A DNA stretch of 13,828 bases from Chloroflexota bacterium (GTDB lineage: Bacteria; Chloroflexota; UBA6077; JADZDV01): contig JADZDV010000276.1 of assembly GCA_020850915.1 (NCBI GenBank), positions 1 through 13,828 on the forward strand, given 5' to 3'. The position numbers and the translations under genes are program-made. The notes below the pieces were generated by a model. It made no database searches. It saw nothing but the letters and a program-made list of their open reading frames with translations, and was not told the origin of the DNA. Positions 1 through 7,702 of the stretch are shown here, piece after piece (within the stretch, counting starts at the first letter, position 1; the number at the start of each line of letters is the position of its first letter).

Positions 1-147
1 GAGGAGCTGGCGGCCATCGAGCTGGTCCGCACCGGCAAGATCCAGCCCGTGGTGAGCGAGACCTGCGCCCTGGAGGACGTCGAGAAGATGTTCGACAAGC
101 TGCGCAGCGCCACGTTCTTCGGCCGGGGAGCCATTGTATTTGAGTGA
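1..147 (+). CDS. Zinc-type alcohol dehydrogenase (MDR family), C-terminal fragment
   Basis: Frame 1 is open from the left edge to TGA at 145-147 and gives 48 residues. They read as the last helix and strand of a medium-chain dehydrogenase/reductase: an amphipathic helix (ELAAIELVRTGKIQPVV), then the typical 'L-E-D-V-E-K-M-F-D-K-L' segment and a final 'G-R-G-A-I-V-F' strand, which matches the 'V-x-G-K-x-V-L' ending of the family. The Rossmann core and zinc ligands lie outside the window, so substrate and cofactor cannot be read. The gene ends 71 bp before an enolase-superfamily gene on the same strand, which suggests a shared catabolic operon in which this enzyme oxidises a hydroxyl group of the same substrate or product. 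The family call rests on a short tail only. Confidence 0.7.
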   Translation, partial: EELAAIELVRTGKIQPVVSETCALEDVEKMFDKLRSATFFGRGAIVFE

Positions 148-218
148 GGCGACGAGTCTCGCACCGTCCACCAGTCGCCCGCCTTGTATGATCAGACCAT
201 CAAGCAGCTGGGGGGCAC

Positions 219-1340
219 ATGGACGCCAGTAGTTCGTCGGCAGTCGTCGGTTCGGCAAGAGTCACCGGGGTCCGGGCTCGCGCACTCTCTATCCCTTTCA
301 AGCAGCCGCTGATGACGGCGAGCTTTCCGATCCCCGCGATCGACACAGTCCTCACCGAGATCGAGACGAATGCCGGCGTAAAGGGTGTGAGCTGGATCTT
401 CGCCTTCGGCAAGAAGCGGGTCGGCGTCCTCAAGGCGATGGTGGAGGACCTGGGCGACCTGGCCCTCGGCGAAGACCCGTTCATGACCGAGCGCCTGTGG
501 ATGAAGATGTACCGGGCCGTCGGGTTCGTCGGCCGCCAGGGCATCGCCGCGCTGGGGATGGCGGCCATCGATACGGCCTGCTGGGATCTCGCCGGCAAGC
601 TGACCGGCCAGCCGGTCTACAAGCTGCTCGGCGGCTCCAGGAGCGAGGTCGAGGCGTACGCCAGCGAGGGTCTCTGGCTGGACCGCTCGCGGGACGACCT
701 GGTGCGCGAGGCCGAGGACTATGTACAACGCGGGTTCCAGGCGATGAAGATGCGGGCCGGCCTGGCCGACGAGGATGAGGACGTCGCCAGAGTGCGCGCC
801 GTGCGCGAGGCGATCGGGCCAGACGTGAAGCTGATGGTGGATGCCAACCAGGCCTGGGACGTCAAGCAGGCGATCCGCATGGGCAAGCGGCTGGAAGAGT
901 TCAACCTCTTCTGGCTCGAGGAGCCGCTGCCGTACGACAACGTCCCGGGCTTCGCCCAGGTCGCCGCGGCCCTCGAGCTGCCGATCTGTACGGGCGAGAC
1001 CAACTTCTTCAAGGCTGACTTCGTGAAGCTCATCGAGGCCCGGGCCGCCGACATCCTGATGCCGGACCTCATGCGAATGGGCGGCGTGACCGAGTGGCTC
1101 AAGGCTGCCCGCCTGTGCGAGGCCTACCAGGTGCCTGTAACGCCGCATCTCTTCATGGAGGTCAGCGCTCACCTGGCCGCGGCCTCCCCGAACGTGTTCT
1201 GGCAGGAGTTCCAGCCCTGGTGGGAGCCGATCCTCGTCGAGCCGGTCGATTTCCACGATGGAGCCATTCACCTCCGCGATCGTCCGGGCTTCGGCATCGA
1301 GATCGACGAGGCGCGGGTGAAGCAGTATGAGCTCCGGTGA
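219..1340 (+). CDS. Mandelate racemase / muconate lactonizing enzyme family protein (enolase superfamily)
   Basis: This is a 373-residue protein, a usual length for the family. The N-terminal capping domain covers about residues 14-135 and the TIM barrel the rest. Metal ligands are visible as D208 (MVDAN), E234 (WLEEP) and E260 (CTGET), with the catalytic His-Asp dyad at H310 (TPHLF) and D283 (MPDLMRMGG). The usual K-x-K motif is K177-M-R179, so the second Lys is Arg. These enzymes abstract a proton alpha to a carboxylate and then dehydrate, racemise or cycloisomerise; acid-sugar dehydration is the likeliest role next to an alcohol dehydrogenase and an SDR. The ATG at 219 has only a G-rich run at 211-216 as a ribosome site. 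The first 13 residues look non-conserved, but no better start is seen. The 3' end overlaps the SDR start by 14 bp, implying translational coupling. The exact substrate is not assignable. Confidence 0.93.
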   Translation: MDASSSSAVVGSARVTGVRARALSIPFKQPLMTASFPIPAIDTVLTEIETNAGVKGVSWIFAFGKKRVGVLKAMVEDLGDLALGEDPFMTERLWMKMYRAVGFVGRQGIAALGMAAIDTACWDLAGKLTGQPVYKLLGGSRSEVEAYASEGLWLDRSRDDLVREAEDYVQRGFQAMKMRAGLADEDEDVARVRAVREAIGPDVKLMVDANQAWDVKQAIRMGKRLEEFNLFWLEEPLPYDNVPGFAQVAAALELPICTGETNFFKADFVKLIEARAADILMPDLMRMGGVTEWLKAARLCEAYQVPVTPHLFMEVSAHLAAASPNVFWQEFQPWWEPILVEPVDFHDGAIHLRDRPGFGIEIDEARVKQYELR

Positions 1341-2163
1341 CAACGCGGCCCACGGTCAGCAGGCCGAGGGCTCAAAGGCGGCCGCGGAGCAGGCCCGGAG
1401 GCTCGCCGCTCGCTTCAATCTCAGCGGGCGGGTCGCGCTGATCAGCGGCGGCTCACGTGGGATCGGCCGAGCGATCGCGATGGGCCTGGCCGAGGCCGGC
1501 GCGGACGTCGGCGTCGTCGGCCGCGCTCTCGGGCCGTTGCGAGAGACGGTCCAGCAGCTCGGGGCGAGCGGTGCCCGGGCGCTGAGCATCCGGGCCGATG
1601 TGGGGCAAGCAGCGGACCGGGCACGTATCGTGGACGAGCTGCTCGGGCGCTTCGGACGGATCGACATCCTGGTCAACAACGCCGCGGCGAAGCCCACGCT
1701 CGGTCCGCTCATGGACTGCCCGGACAGCGTCTGGGACGAGCTGATGGAAGTCAACGTCAAAGCCTATCTGGACCTCGGTCGCCGCGCGGCTCGCGACATG
1801 CTGCCGCGCGGCTGGGGTCGCATCATCAATATCACCTCTTCGACCGGCTTGAAGGCGCGCCGCGACATGGGCGAGTACGCCGTCACCAAGGCCGCCGAGA
1901 TCATGCTCACCCGCTCACTGGCGGTCGAGCTCGGTCAGGCCGGCATCACCGTGAACGCCATCGCGCCAATCCTGACCCAGACGGACTTCTCTGAGCGTCA
2001 GTGGACTCGACCCGAGGAGATCGAGCGCGTTGTCGGGATGCAGGCCATCAAACGCCTCGGCCAGCCCGAAGACGTCGTTGGAGCCGCCCTCCTCCTCGCC
2101 TCCGATGCCGGCGCCTTCATCACCGGCACGACGATCGTGGTGGACGGCGGCGCACTGGCCTGA
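1327..2163 (+). CDS. Short-chain dehydrogenase/reductase (SDR), classical type
   Basis: This is a 278-residue NAD(P)-dependent oxidoreductase. The cofactor-binding motif SGGSRGIG is at residues 40-47, the structural NNAA motif at 117-120, the catalytic Ser at 171 or 172 (NITSS), and the Y184-x3-K188 pair in YAVTK. The C-terminal ending (TTIVVDGGALA) is typical of classical SDRs. Residues 1-32 form a hydrophilic Ala/Gln-rich extension before the usual start of the fold, longer than normal; no good internal start codon is apparent. After the active site the usual PG motif reads 'APILTQTDF'. The overlap with the enolase-superfamily gene points to co-translation and a linked step, probably oxidation or reduction of a sugar-acid-like intermediate. 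The family is certain; substrate and NAD versus NADP preference are not. Confidence 0.95.
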   Translation: MSSGDNAAHGQQAEGSKAAAEQARRLAARFNLSGRVALISGGSRGIGRAIAMGLAEAGADVGVVGRALGPLRETVQQLGASGARALSIRADVGQAADRARIVDELLGRFGRIDILVNNAAAKPTLGPLMDCPDSVWDELMEVNVKAYLDLGRRAARDMLPRGWGRIINITSSTGLKARRDMGEYAVTKAAEIMLTRSLAVELGQAGITVNAIAPILTQTDFSERQWTRPEEIERVVGMQAIKRLGQPEDVVGAALLLASDAGAFITGTTIVVDGGALA

Positions 2164-2372
2164 GGTCCACCGGCGTGTCGTCTGCCTGTGAGTCATTCGC
2201 ACGCGACCGCCAGCGCGCGAGGGACGTTCCAGGAGCTGGGGGGAATGGGGGCGACACCGCGGCACGACGGACCGGCACGACTGCGCCTCTCTCGCCGTGA
2301 GGCGTTCGGTTGAGGTAAGGTGGTCAACACCCCCCACGAGCACCTCCAGACATTCGGTGAAGATCTCGGACC

Positions 2373-3584
2373 ATGCTCAAGAAGGCGGCCTTCTGGCTCA
2401 TCCTGCTCGTGTTCCTCGCTGGCCTCAGCGAGGCAGCTCTCCAGGTGCTGGCGCGGGTGTCCAAGCCAATCAACGCCGTGCTCTCCGTTCAGCCCATTCG
2501 CCAGGCGGTGCGCAACTCGCGACTGGGCTGGCGTGGGAACCCGGACTGGCCAGAGCACGACCAGTTGGGGTTCCGCAATCCCGGCGTGCCAGTCAGGCCA
2601 ACCATGACCGCGCTGGGAGACTCGCAGACGTACGGCTCGCACGTGCCATCGGACGCGGCCTGGCCCCGCCAGCTCTCCGCGCTCGGGTCTCAAGACAGCT
2701 ACAACATGGGCTTCCCAGGCTGGGGCCCGGCCCAGCTGCTGCTGGAGCTTGACGAGGCGCTAGCGCTGAAGCCCGCCGCGGTGGTGACCGCTATCTACAC
2801 TGGCAACGACCTCGTCGACGCCTACGCCTTCGTCTACGACAGCAATCAGCTCCGGGACTTCCGGACGAAGGACGAACGGGCGCGCGACCAGTTCAGGGAG
2901 CTTGACGACACGAGGCCGTTTGCGGGAGACCTGCTGGCCCACCAGGATACCGACGGTCTGGCCGATCCCAGACAGACGCGGAGGCCGCCGCGCTCGCTGG
3001 GCGACCTGATCGCGGGCCAGTCCAGACTCTACGCGTTGGGCGTGACGCTGTCGCGGATCGCGCGGCGGCAGGGCGACCCAACGGTCTCCGCCGGCGCCGC
3101 CGACCTGGAAGATGGCGACATCCCACTGGCCACTGAGCAGCTCCAGACCGTTCTCACCCCTCGATATCGAGGCCAGGCGGTCGACCTCGCGGATCCGCGT
3201 GTCGCCGAGGGGCTGCGCCTGACCCTCGAGCTGGTAGACAGGATGCAGGCGCGCGCGGAGGCGGCGGGCGCGCGATTCGGCGTCGTGCTAATCCCAACCA
3301 AGGAGCTGGCTCTGAGCCGCGTCGCCTCGGCGGTCAACGACCCGGATGGAGCGTACGCCCGGCTCGTGCGCAATGAGACGGAGGCCCGGGCGCAGCTCCT
3401 CACGGGGCTCCGGGCTCGCGACATCCCGCACGTGGACAGCCTGCCTGGGCTTCGCGCCGAGGCAGCGCAGGGTGAGCTGCCTTACTCGGCGACGCGAGAT
3501 GGGCACCTCAGCGTAGCCGGCCAGCGAGCGGTGGCCTCGGCCGTAGACAGCCTGTTAAGCACCGCGCTGGCGCCAGCCAGGTAG
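2373..3584 (+). CDS. Membrane-anchored SGNH/GDSL hydrolase-like protein
   Basis: This is a 403-residue protein. Residues 5-25 form a hydrophobic segment after two lysines and act as a signal anchor or signal peptide, so the catalytic part should lie outside the membrane. The SGNH blocks are visible in order: LGDSQTYG (nucleophile S84), the block II glycine within NMGFPGWG (111-118), GND at 144-146 and a terminal D376-G-H378 dyad in 'RDGHLSVAG'. Such enzymes are esterases or acyl/acetyl transferases acting on polysaccharides, lipids or peptidoglycan; the arrangement recalls AlgJ/AlgX-like proteins. The segment between residues 155 and 300 is low in recognisable motifs. The gene lies 209 bp after the SDR with a weak ribosome site, so it may be transcribed separately. 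The fold and catalytic residues are well supported; the substrate is unknown. Confidence 0.8.
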   Translation: MLKKAAFWLILLVFLAGLSEAALQVLARVSKPINAVLSVQPIRQAVRNSRLGWRGNPDWPEHDQLGFRNPGVPVRPTMTALGDSQTYGSHVPSDAAWPRQLSALGSQDSYNMGFPGWGPAQLLLELDEALALKPAAVVTAIYTGNDLVDAYAFVYDSNQLRDFRTKDERARDQFRELDDTRPFAGDLLAHQDTDGLADPRQTRRPPRSLGDLIAGQSRLYALGVTLSRIARRQGDPTVSAGAADLEDGDIPLATEQLQTVLTPRYRGQAVDLADPRVAEGLRLTLELVDRMQARAEAAGARFGVVLIPTKELALSRVASAVNDPDGAYARLVRNETEARAQLLTGLRARDIPHVDSLPGLRAEAAQGELPYSATRDGHLSVAGQRAVASAVDSLLSTALAPAR

Positions 3585-3598
3585 CCAGGCCGTCAAGA

Positions 3599-3628
3599 CG
3601 TCCAGCCACGAAGATGGTTGGACGCCTT
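3599..3628 (+). terminator. Terminator-like hairpin after the SGNH hydrolase gene
   Basis: A 10-bp stem (CGTCCAGCCA at 3599-3608 with TGGTTGGACG at 3615-3624, one G-T wobble) encloses the 6-nt loop CGAAGA. It starts 15 nt after the SGNH stop codon. On the + strand it is followed by CCTTTG, only a short T run. On the - strand it is followed by TCTTG. Its position between two convergent genes suggests a weak bidirectional terminator. Confidence 0.5.
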
Positions 3629-3723
3629 TGTGGCCTCGCGCACGTCAGTCCGTCGAGTGTGCATCGCTCAGCATTGCTCACGATCAGTCGCACACACGGA
3701 GCGGGCCGTGCTCATCCTACGAC

Positions 3724-3751
3724 TCTGAGGGCTCAAATCTGAGGGCTCAAA
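3724..3751. repeat. Perfect 14-bp tandem duplication
   Basis: The unit TCTGAGGGCTCAAA occurs twice, directly abutting (3724-3737 and 3738-3751), in the convergent gap just downstream of the methyltransferase stop codon. It looks like a recent slippage duplication; no protein is encoded across it. Confidence 0.9.
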
Positions 3752-3761
3752 CGTTGTCCGG

Positions 3762-4457
3762 TCAGCGCGGCTTCCAAGCGGACAACGCGTAGCGCGGACG
3801 GTCCGGCCGCTCACCCCACAGCACCGCGTTCATGAGCGGCTCTTCCGCGACGTTCACGAGACCACAGACTGCGAGATAGCGGGCGAGCTCTGTTGCCGGA
3901 CGGCCGCCGTAGAGGGGCAGCGCGTCACGGATAGGCTCATAGTCCGCGTGGCTGGCGCTGCACCAATCACCTTCGACCAGAACCAAGCGCCCGCCAGGGC
4001 GGAGAACGCGAGTCCACTCGCCCAGGGCGACGGATGGCCGGGGCAATGTCCAGATGACATGCCGCTCCACCAGCAAGTCGAACGATTGGTCGGGAAAGGG
4101 CAGGCTCTCGGCGTCTGCGCGCTGGAACACGACCGCCAGGCCCTCCGTGGAGGCCTTGGTGCGCGCCAGGTCCAGCATTTCATCCGCCGCGTCGATACCA
4201 ACGGCGCGATGGCCGAGCCGTGCGAAAAGAGTTGCGAGAAACCCAGTCCCGCAGCCCACGTCCAGCACGTCCAGGGCACCGGCAGCAGTCTGCGCAGCCC
4301 ATCCGCGTGCCGCTGTGAGCCAGGCGTTCCGCTGCTCGGCGCCGTGTAGCCCGTGGTTTGGCCGCTCGTCAAACGTCGCGGCCCGCCCCGCCCAGTGGCG
4401 GCGCACGATCTCCTTGATCTCATCCGGGGTCTGCTCGCTGCCGTCAATCGTTGCCAT
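3762..4457 (-). CDS. Class I SAM-dependent methyltransferase (UbiE/Methyltransf_11-like)
   Basis: The chosen start gives 231 residues. Motif I is LDVGCGTG at about 65-72, the acidic residue ending strand 2 is in GIDAADEM (D89), motif II-like 'RADAESLPFPDQSFDLL' spans 113-129, and the LRPGGRLVL motif sits at 152-160. These place it with UbiE/Methyltransf_11-type enzymes that methylate small molecules. An in-frame start exists upstream at 4562, but the extra 35 residues are Arg/Ser-rich and lie wholly inside the ATPase gene; the ATG at 4457 overlaps the ATPase stop by 14 bp and gives a normal N-terminus. It is the last gene of a metal-chelate import operon, so modification of a siderophore, metallophore or cofactor is a reasonable inference. 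Nothing in the sequence identifies the substrate. Confidence 0.88.
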   Translation of the reverse strand: MATIDGSEQTPDEIKEIVRRHWAGRAATFDERPNHGLHGAEQRNAWLTAARGWAAQTAAGALDVLDVGCGTGFLATLFARLGHRAVGIDAADEMLDLARTKASTEGLAVVFQRADAESLPFPDQSFDLLVERHVIWTLPRPSVALGEWTRVLRPGGRLVLVEGDWCSASHADYEPIRDALPLYGGRPATELARYLAVCGLVNVAEEPLMNAVLWGERPDRPRYALSAWKPR

Positions 4458-5331
4458 TCGCGATGCGATCTCCAATCTCTGTCGGTTCCAGGACGTGCGT
4501 GCCGAACGCGCCCGCTGGGATGCCAGCGTCGCCGCTCTCGAAGGGGGTATCGATCCGATCACGGACCGAGCGAAGGGCCGTGACTACGGGAACGCCTGTC
4601 TCATCCGACTGAACGCGGGCCTCCACACCGTAGACGTCCCGGAGCAGTGGCTCCGTCAGAACGCGCTCGGCAGAGCCGGCGGCGCGGACTCGTCCGCTGT
4701 GCAGCACCACCAGCAGATCGGCGTAGCGAGCGGCCAGGTTGAGATCGTGCAGGGCGATCGCCACCGTCACGCCCCGGTCGTGGGCGAGACTCCGAACCAC
4801 GGCCAAGAGCTCGAGCTGCCGCTGTAGATCGAGACTGCTCGTCGGCTCGTCCAGCAGCAACGCTCGTGGCTCTCGCGCCAGCGCCTGCGCCACCGCGACG
4901 AGCTGCCGCTGTCCGCCGCTCAACTCATGGAGGTGGCGGAGCGACAGATCCTGCAGGCCCAGCTCCTGGAGCACCGCCGAGGCCCGCGCCAGGTCCGCGT
5001 CGGCGACGAACCACGAGGCCGAGCGCTGCCGCGCCAGGAGCACGGCTTCGAAGACGGTTAGCGCGGCCGTGCTCGGGTACTCCTGAGGCAGGTAGCTCAC
5101 CAGCCGGCGATACGCCGCCCGCCCGATCGCTTCAGGCGTCTGGTCGTCCAGGAGCACGCGACCCTCGGGCCTCAGCAAGCCCGCGATGCACTTGAACAGC
5201 GTCGACTTGCCGGCCGCGTTGGGACCGATGATGGCTGTGACGCGCCCGGAGGGGATCTCCTCCAGGTCAATCCCACAGAGCACCGGTGTGGCGCCATAGC
5301 TGAAGCGAAGCCCTTCGACGCGGATCTTCAT
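4444..5331 (-). CDS. ABC transporter ATP-binding protein, iron-siderophore/cobalamin type (FecE/BtuD-like)
   Basis: This is a 295-residue cytoplasmic ATPase. It has Walker A GPNAAGKST at 36-44, Q-loop Q83 (YLPQEYP), signature LSGGQRQ at 137-143, Walker B RALLLDEP with E162, D-loop SSLD at 165-168 and switch His H195 (ALHDLNLAARYAD). The Q-loop context and the 'ALHDLN' stretch are characteristic of FecE/FhuC/BtuD importers. About 37 residues after the usual C-terminus form a Gly/Asp-rich tail of no known role. The start ATG overlaps the permease stop by 4 bp (ATGA), and the end overlaps the methyltransferase start, so the operon is tightly coupled. It energises uptake of a ferric-siderophore or similar metal chelate; cobalamin cannot be excluded from sequence alone. 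Confidence 0.95.
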   Translation of the reverse strand: MKIRVEGLRFSYGATPVLCGIDLEEIPSGRVTAIIGPNAAGKSTLFKCIAGLLRPEGRVLLDDQTPEAIGRAAYRRLVSYLPQEYPSTAALTVFEAVLLARQRSASWFVADADLARASAVLQELGLQDLSLRHLHELSGGQRQLVAVAQALAREPRALLLDEPTSSLDLQRQLELLAVVRSLAHDRGVTVAIALHDLNLAARYADLLVVLHSGRVRAAGSAERVLTEPLLRDVYGVEARVQSDETGVPVVTALRSVRDRIDTPFESGDAGIPAGAFGTHVLEPTEIGDRIANGND

Positions 5332-6434
5332 GCCCAGAGCTGCCGCCGACGCGTGAAGATCAGGCCCAGGAAGAACGGCACGCCAACCAGAGAGGTGATG
5401 ATGCCAATCGGCACCAGAACTCCGGCGATGATGGACTTGCTCACGATGGAGGTCGCGGAGAGCAGCACCGCGCCGGCCAGGGCGGAGGTGGGCAGGAAGT
5501 AGCGCTGATCTTCACCCACCAGCATGCGAGCCACATGCGGACCCACCAGACCCACAAAGCCAATCGTGCCGACGAATGCGACCGGGGTGGCCGCCAGGAG
5601 CGAGATCCCCAGCAACACGAGCAGACGCAGACGGCGCACGTCAACCCCGAGGCTCCGGGCGCGCTCGTCGCCAAGGCGGAGCAGGGTCAACTGCCAGGCA
5701 GAGCGCGCGAAGAGCGGGGTCACCAGTAGGAGAACGGCCGTCGTCAGTCCGAGCTTTGGCCAATCCGAGCGGGACAGGCTGCCCAGCGTCCAGAACACCA
5801 CCTGTTGCAGCGCTTGCTCCGAGGCGACGTACTGGAGCAGCGCCAATAGGGCGTTGAAGAGGAAGACCAGGGCGATTCCCAGGAGCACCATGGTCTCAGC
5901 CGTGGCGCCGCGCAACAGGCTGAACGCGTGGATCACCAGGCAGGCCAGCATGGCGCAGACGAAGGCGTTACCGGCAAGGGCGATGATGCCACCGCCCGGC
6001 AGAAGACTGACTCCCAGTACCAGCGCGAGCGCAGCGCCAAAGCCAGCAGCGGCAGAGACCCCCAGCGTGAAAGGGCTAGCCAGCGGGTTGTTGAGGATCG
6101 TCTGCATCTCCGCGCCGGCGACCGCGAGGGAAGCGCCCACCACCGCGGCCATGAGCGCCATCGGCAGGCGAATGTCCCAGATGATCGCCTGGAGCGTCGG
6201 GTCGTTCGTGGTGGGCAGGACAACCCCGAGCGCCACCTGCCAGAACGTCAGCCCGGCCGGCCCGAGCGCCACATCGGCCATGATCGAGCAGAGCAGTGCG
6301 GCCGCGAGGGTTGCCACGGTGAGCTTCTTGCGCCCGGTGATGCGCCGGTACGCCCGCCGCCCCGTCAGCAGATGGCTCTCGACGGTGAGGGGGCTGGGTT
6401 GGACCAGGGGGCCACGAATCGCGTTGCCAATCAT
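5328..6434 (-). CDS. FecCD-family ABC transporter permease (iron-siderophore type)
   Basis: This is a 368-residue integral membrane protein. After a basic cytoplasmic N-terminus of about 37 residues there are many hydrophobic segments, starting near residue 38, consistent with the roughly ten helices of FecCD/BtuC permeases. Family signatures include 'IWDIRLPMALMAAVVGASLAVAGAE' read in part at about 105-130, the 'NNPLASPFTLG' loop at about 134-144 and 'GFVGLVGPHVARMLVG' near residue 291, the segment that contacts the ATPase. It is the only permease gene in the operon, so the channel should be a homodimer. It starts 15 bp after the binding-protein stop and overlaps the ATPase start by 4 bp. 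Function: translocation of a metal chelate delivered by the lipoprotein encoded upstream. Confidence 0.95.
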   Translation of the reverse strand: MIGNAIRGPLVQPSPLTVESHLLTGRRAYRRITGRKKLTVATLAAALLCSIMADVALGPAGLTFWQVALGVVLPTTNDPTLQAIIWDIRLPMALMAAVVGASLAVAGAEMQTILNNPLASPFTLGVSAAAGFGAALALVLGVSLLPGGGIIALAGNAFVCAMLACLVIHAFSLLRGATAETMVLLGIALVFLFNALLALLQYVASEQALQQVVFWTLGSLSRSDWPKLGLTTAVLLLVTPLFARSAWQLTLLRLGDERARSLGVDVRRLRLLVLLGISLLAATPVAFVGTIGFVGLVGPHVARMLVGEDQRYFLPTSALAGAVLLSATSIVSKSIIAGVLVPIGIITSLVGVPFFLGLIFTRRRQLWA

Positions 6435-6449
6435 GCCGGTCCCCGCGGC

Positions 6450-7667
6450 TCAATCGGCCAGTGACGCCCAGAAGGCGCCGCTAAAGGTGATCGGCAGGAA
6501 GCGGTCGTGGAACTCGCGGAAGGTTCGCTCCGGGTCCAGGTCCGCGAAGCGGTCCGGATGCTGCCACTTGGCGATCTGCTGGAGCGCCACAAAGTGGTAG
6601 GGCGAGTTGTAGAACTGATGCCACAGGACGTGGAACCGCCGCTCGCGAACAGCCTTCAGCCCACTCCAGCCTGGCTGCTCGGTCAGCCGGGCGAGCTGGG
6701 CGCGCGCCTCGGCCGGGCTGGCCGCGTAGCCCAGACTGACGTAGCCGACACTCTGCTGCTTGCTCGAACTCTGGGCCCAGTTCGAGCCGGTCGCGATGAT
6801 GATGTCGGGATCGCTGGTCAGGATGAACTCCGGATTGAGGGTGCCCGACCAGCCCGGCACACGGCCCGACCCGAGGTTGGTGCCGCCGGCTCGCTCGACC
6901 AGCATGCCGAGGTTCGCCCGACCAAAGGTGGCGCAGCACTCCAGCAGCCCTGGCGCGCGGTAGAGAAAGGTGGTGGGAAGCGGCGGCTTCACCTGGTCCA
7001 CGCGTCCGTGGACCAGGTTGACCTGGCTGAGGTAGTAGTCTACGAACTGTTGCGCGGCCTCCGTCTTACCCAGCAGCCGCCCGAGCAGAACCGTGCTGGG
7101 AACAGTGTTCTCCAGCGGCTGCTGGCGGAAGTCCAGGACCACGCTGGGGATGCCGGCCTTGTCAAGCTTGTCGATCAGGCCGGACTCTCGAGCTGGGCCA
7201 TAGGTGTCGAAGCTGAGCACCAGCACGTCCGGGCGCAGCTCCAGCGCCTTCTCGGCCGAGAAGGCGCCGCTGGCGATCGTGCCAAACTCCGGAAGCTGGA
7301 CCAGCTTTGGGAACCTCTCCCGATAGCGGGTATAGGAGTCCAGATCTGCCGTCCGCAGGTCATTCGGCCAGCCGACGATGTGACGGAAGGGATCCTCCTT
7401 CTCCAGCAAGGCCGTCAGGTAGAGCAGGCGCGCTTCACCGAGGAGCATGCGCTCAACGGGCGTTCTGACAGCCACGGAACGGCCAACCACGTCAGTCACC
7501 GTCGTGACTGCCGCCTGAGCAGACGGGGATGTGCCCGGCAGGCTACCGCAGCCGGCGAGCAGCAGGCTGAGTGCGCTGAGCGCCATGACGGGCAACCGTG
7601 CCAACAACCGAGCGAGTCTCGTAGCAGCAACAGCACGCCAGGAGACCCGGCCGTAACGAGGCGACAT
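6450..7667 (-). CDS. Iron-siderophore-type ABC transporter substrate-binding lipoprotein
   Basis: The chosen start gives 405 residues. An Arg-rich N-region and hydrophobic core end in the lipobox LLAG/C with C40 as lipidation site, so the protein is membrane-tethered outside the cytoplasm. The mature part begins with 'DVVGRSVAVRTPVERMLLG', the standard opening of FecB/BtuF-like (Peripla_BP_2) proteins, and continues with 'ELRPDVLVLSFD' and 'NPEFILTSDPDIIIATG', hallmarks of both lobes. Two in-frame ATGs are possible. The one at 7676 lies one base after the AAAGG Shine-Dalgarno-like sequence (7682-7678), too close; the one at 7667 is 10 nt from it and is preferred. It is the first gene of the operon, directly under the palindrome-containing promoter. 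An adjacent CC (GLLECCATF) is a notable feature of the mature protein. The ligand is likely a ferric chelate, by inference. Confidence 0.92.
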   Translation of the reverse strand: MSPRYGRVSWRAVAATRLARLLARLPVMALSALSLLLAGCGSLPGTSPSAQAAVTTVTDVVGRSVAVRTPVERMLLGEARLLYLTALLEKEDPFRHIVGWPNDLRTADLDSYTRYRERFPKLVQLPEFGTIASGAFSAEKALELRPDVLVLSFDTYGPARESGLIDKLDKAGIPSVVLDFRQQPLENTVPSTVLLGRLLGKTEAAQQFVDYYLSQVNLVHGRVDQVKPPLPTTFLYRAPGLLECCATFGRANLGMLVERAGGTNLGSGRVPGWSGTLNPEFILTSDPDIIIATGSNWAQSSSKQQSVGYVSLGYAASPAEARAQLARLTEQPGWSGLKAVRERRFHVLWHQFYNSPYHFVALQQIAKWQHPDRFADLDPERTFREFHDRFLPITFSGAFWASLAD

Positions 7668-7687
7668 AGAAATCATACCTTTTCAGT

Positions 7688-7698
7688 CAGTATTACTG
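7688..7698. promoter_or_regulatory. Second palindrome over the predicted transcription start
   Basis: CAGTA-T-TACTG on the + strand is a 5-1-5 inverted repeat sharing the AGTA...TACT core with the operator at 7706-7719. The two centres are about 19.5 bp apart, close to two helical turns, so bound dimers would lie on the same face of the DNA. It covers the predicted start site of the uptake operon. It may be a second, weaker operator. Confidence 0.45.
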
Positions 7699-7702
7699 CC
7701 GC

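Noticed and set aside
184..203. GntR-like half operator (TTGTATGATC...ATCAA) before the enolase-superfamily gene
   Set aside because: Only one half matches well and the other arm is degraded. It sits within an apparent operon, so chance is likely.
192..1343. Long - strand open frame opposite the enolase-superfamily gene
   Set aside because: It is antisense to a gene with complete family motifs. Its translation is His/Arg/Leu-rich with no recognisable domain, as expected from GC-rich codon shadowing.
2173..2346. Weak inverted repeats (GCGTG...CACGC, GAGGT...ACCTC) in the gap between the SDR and SGNH genes
   Set aside because: The arms are 5 bp with long loops and no T run, and no consensus promoter is near. 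They are not distinguishable from background.
5524..6600. 358-codon + strand open frame opposite the FecCD permease
   Set aside because: Its Ser/Arg/Ala-rich translation mirrors hydrophobic codons of the permease on the other strand.
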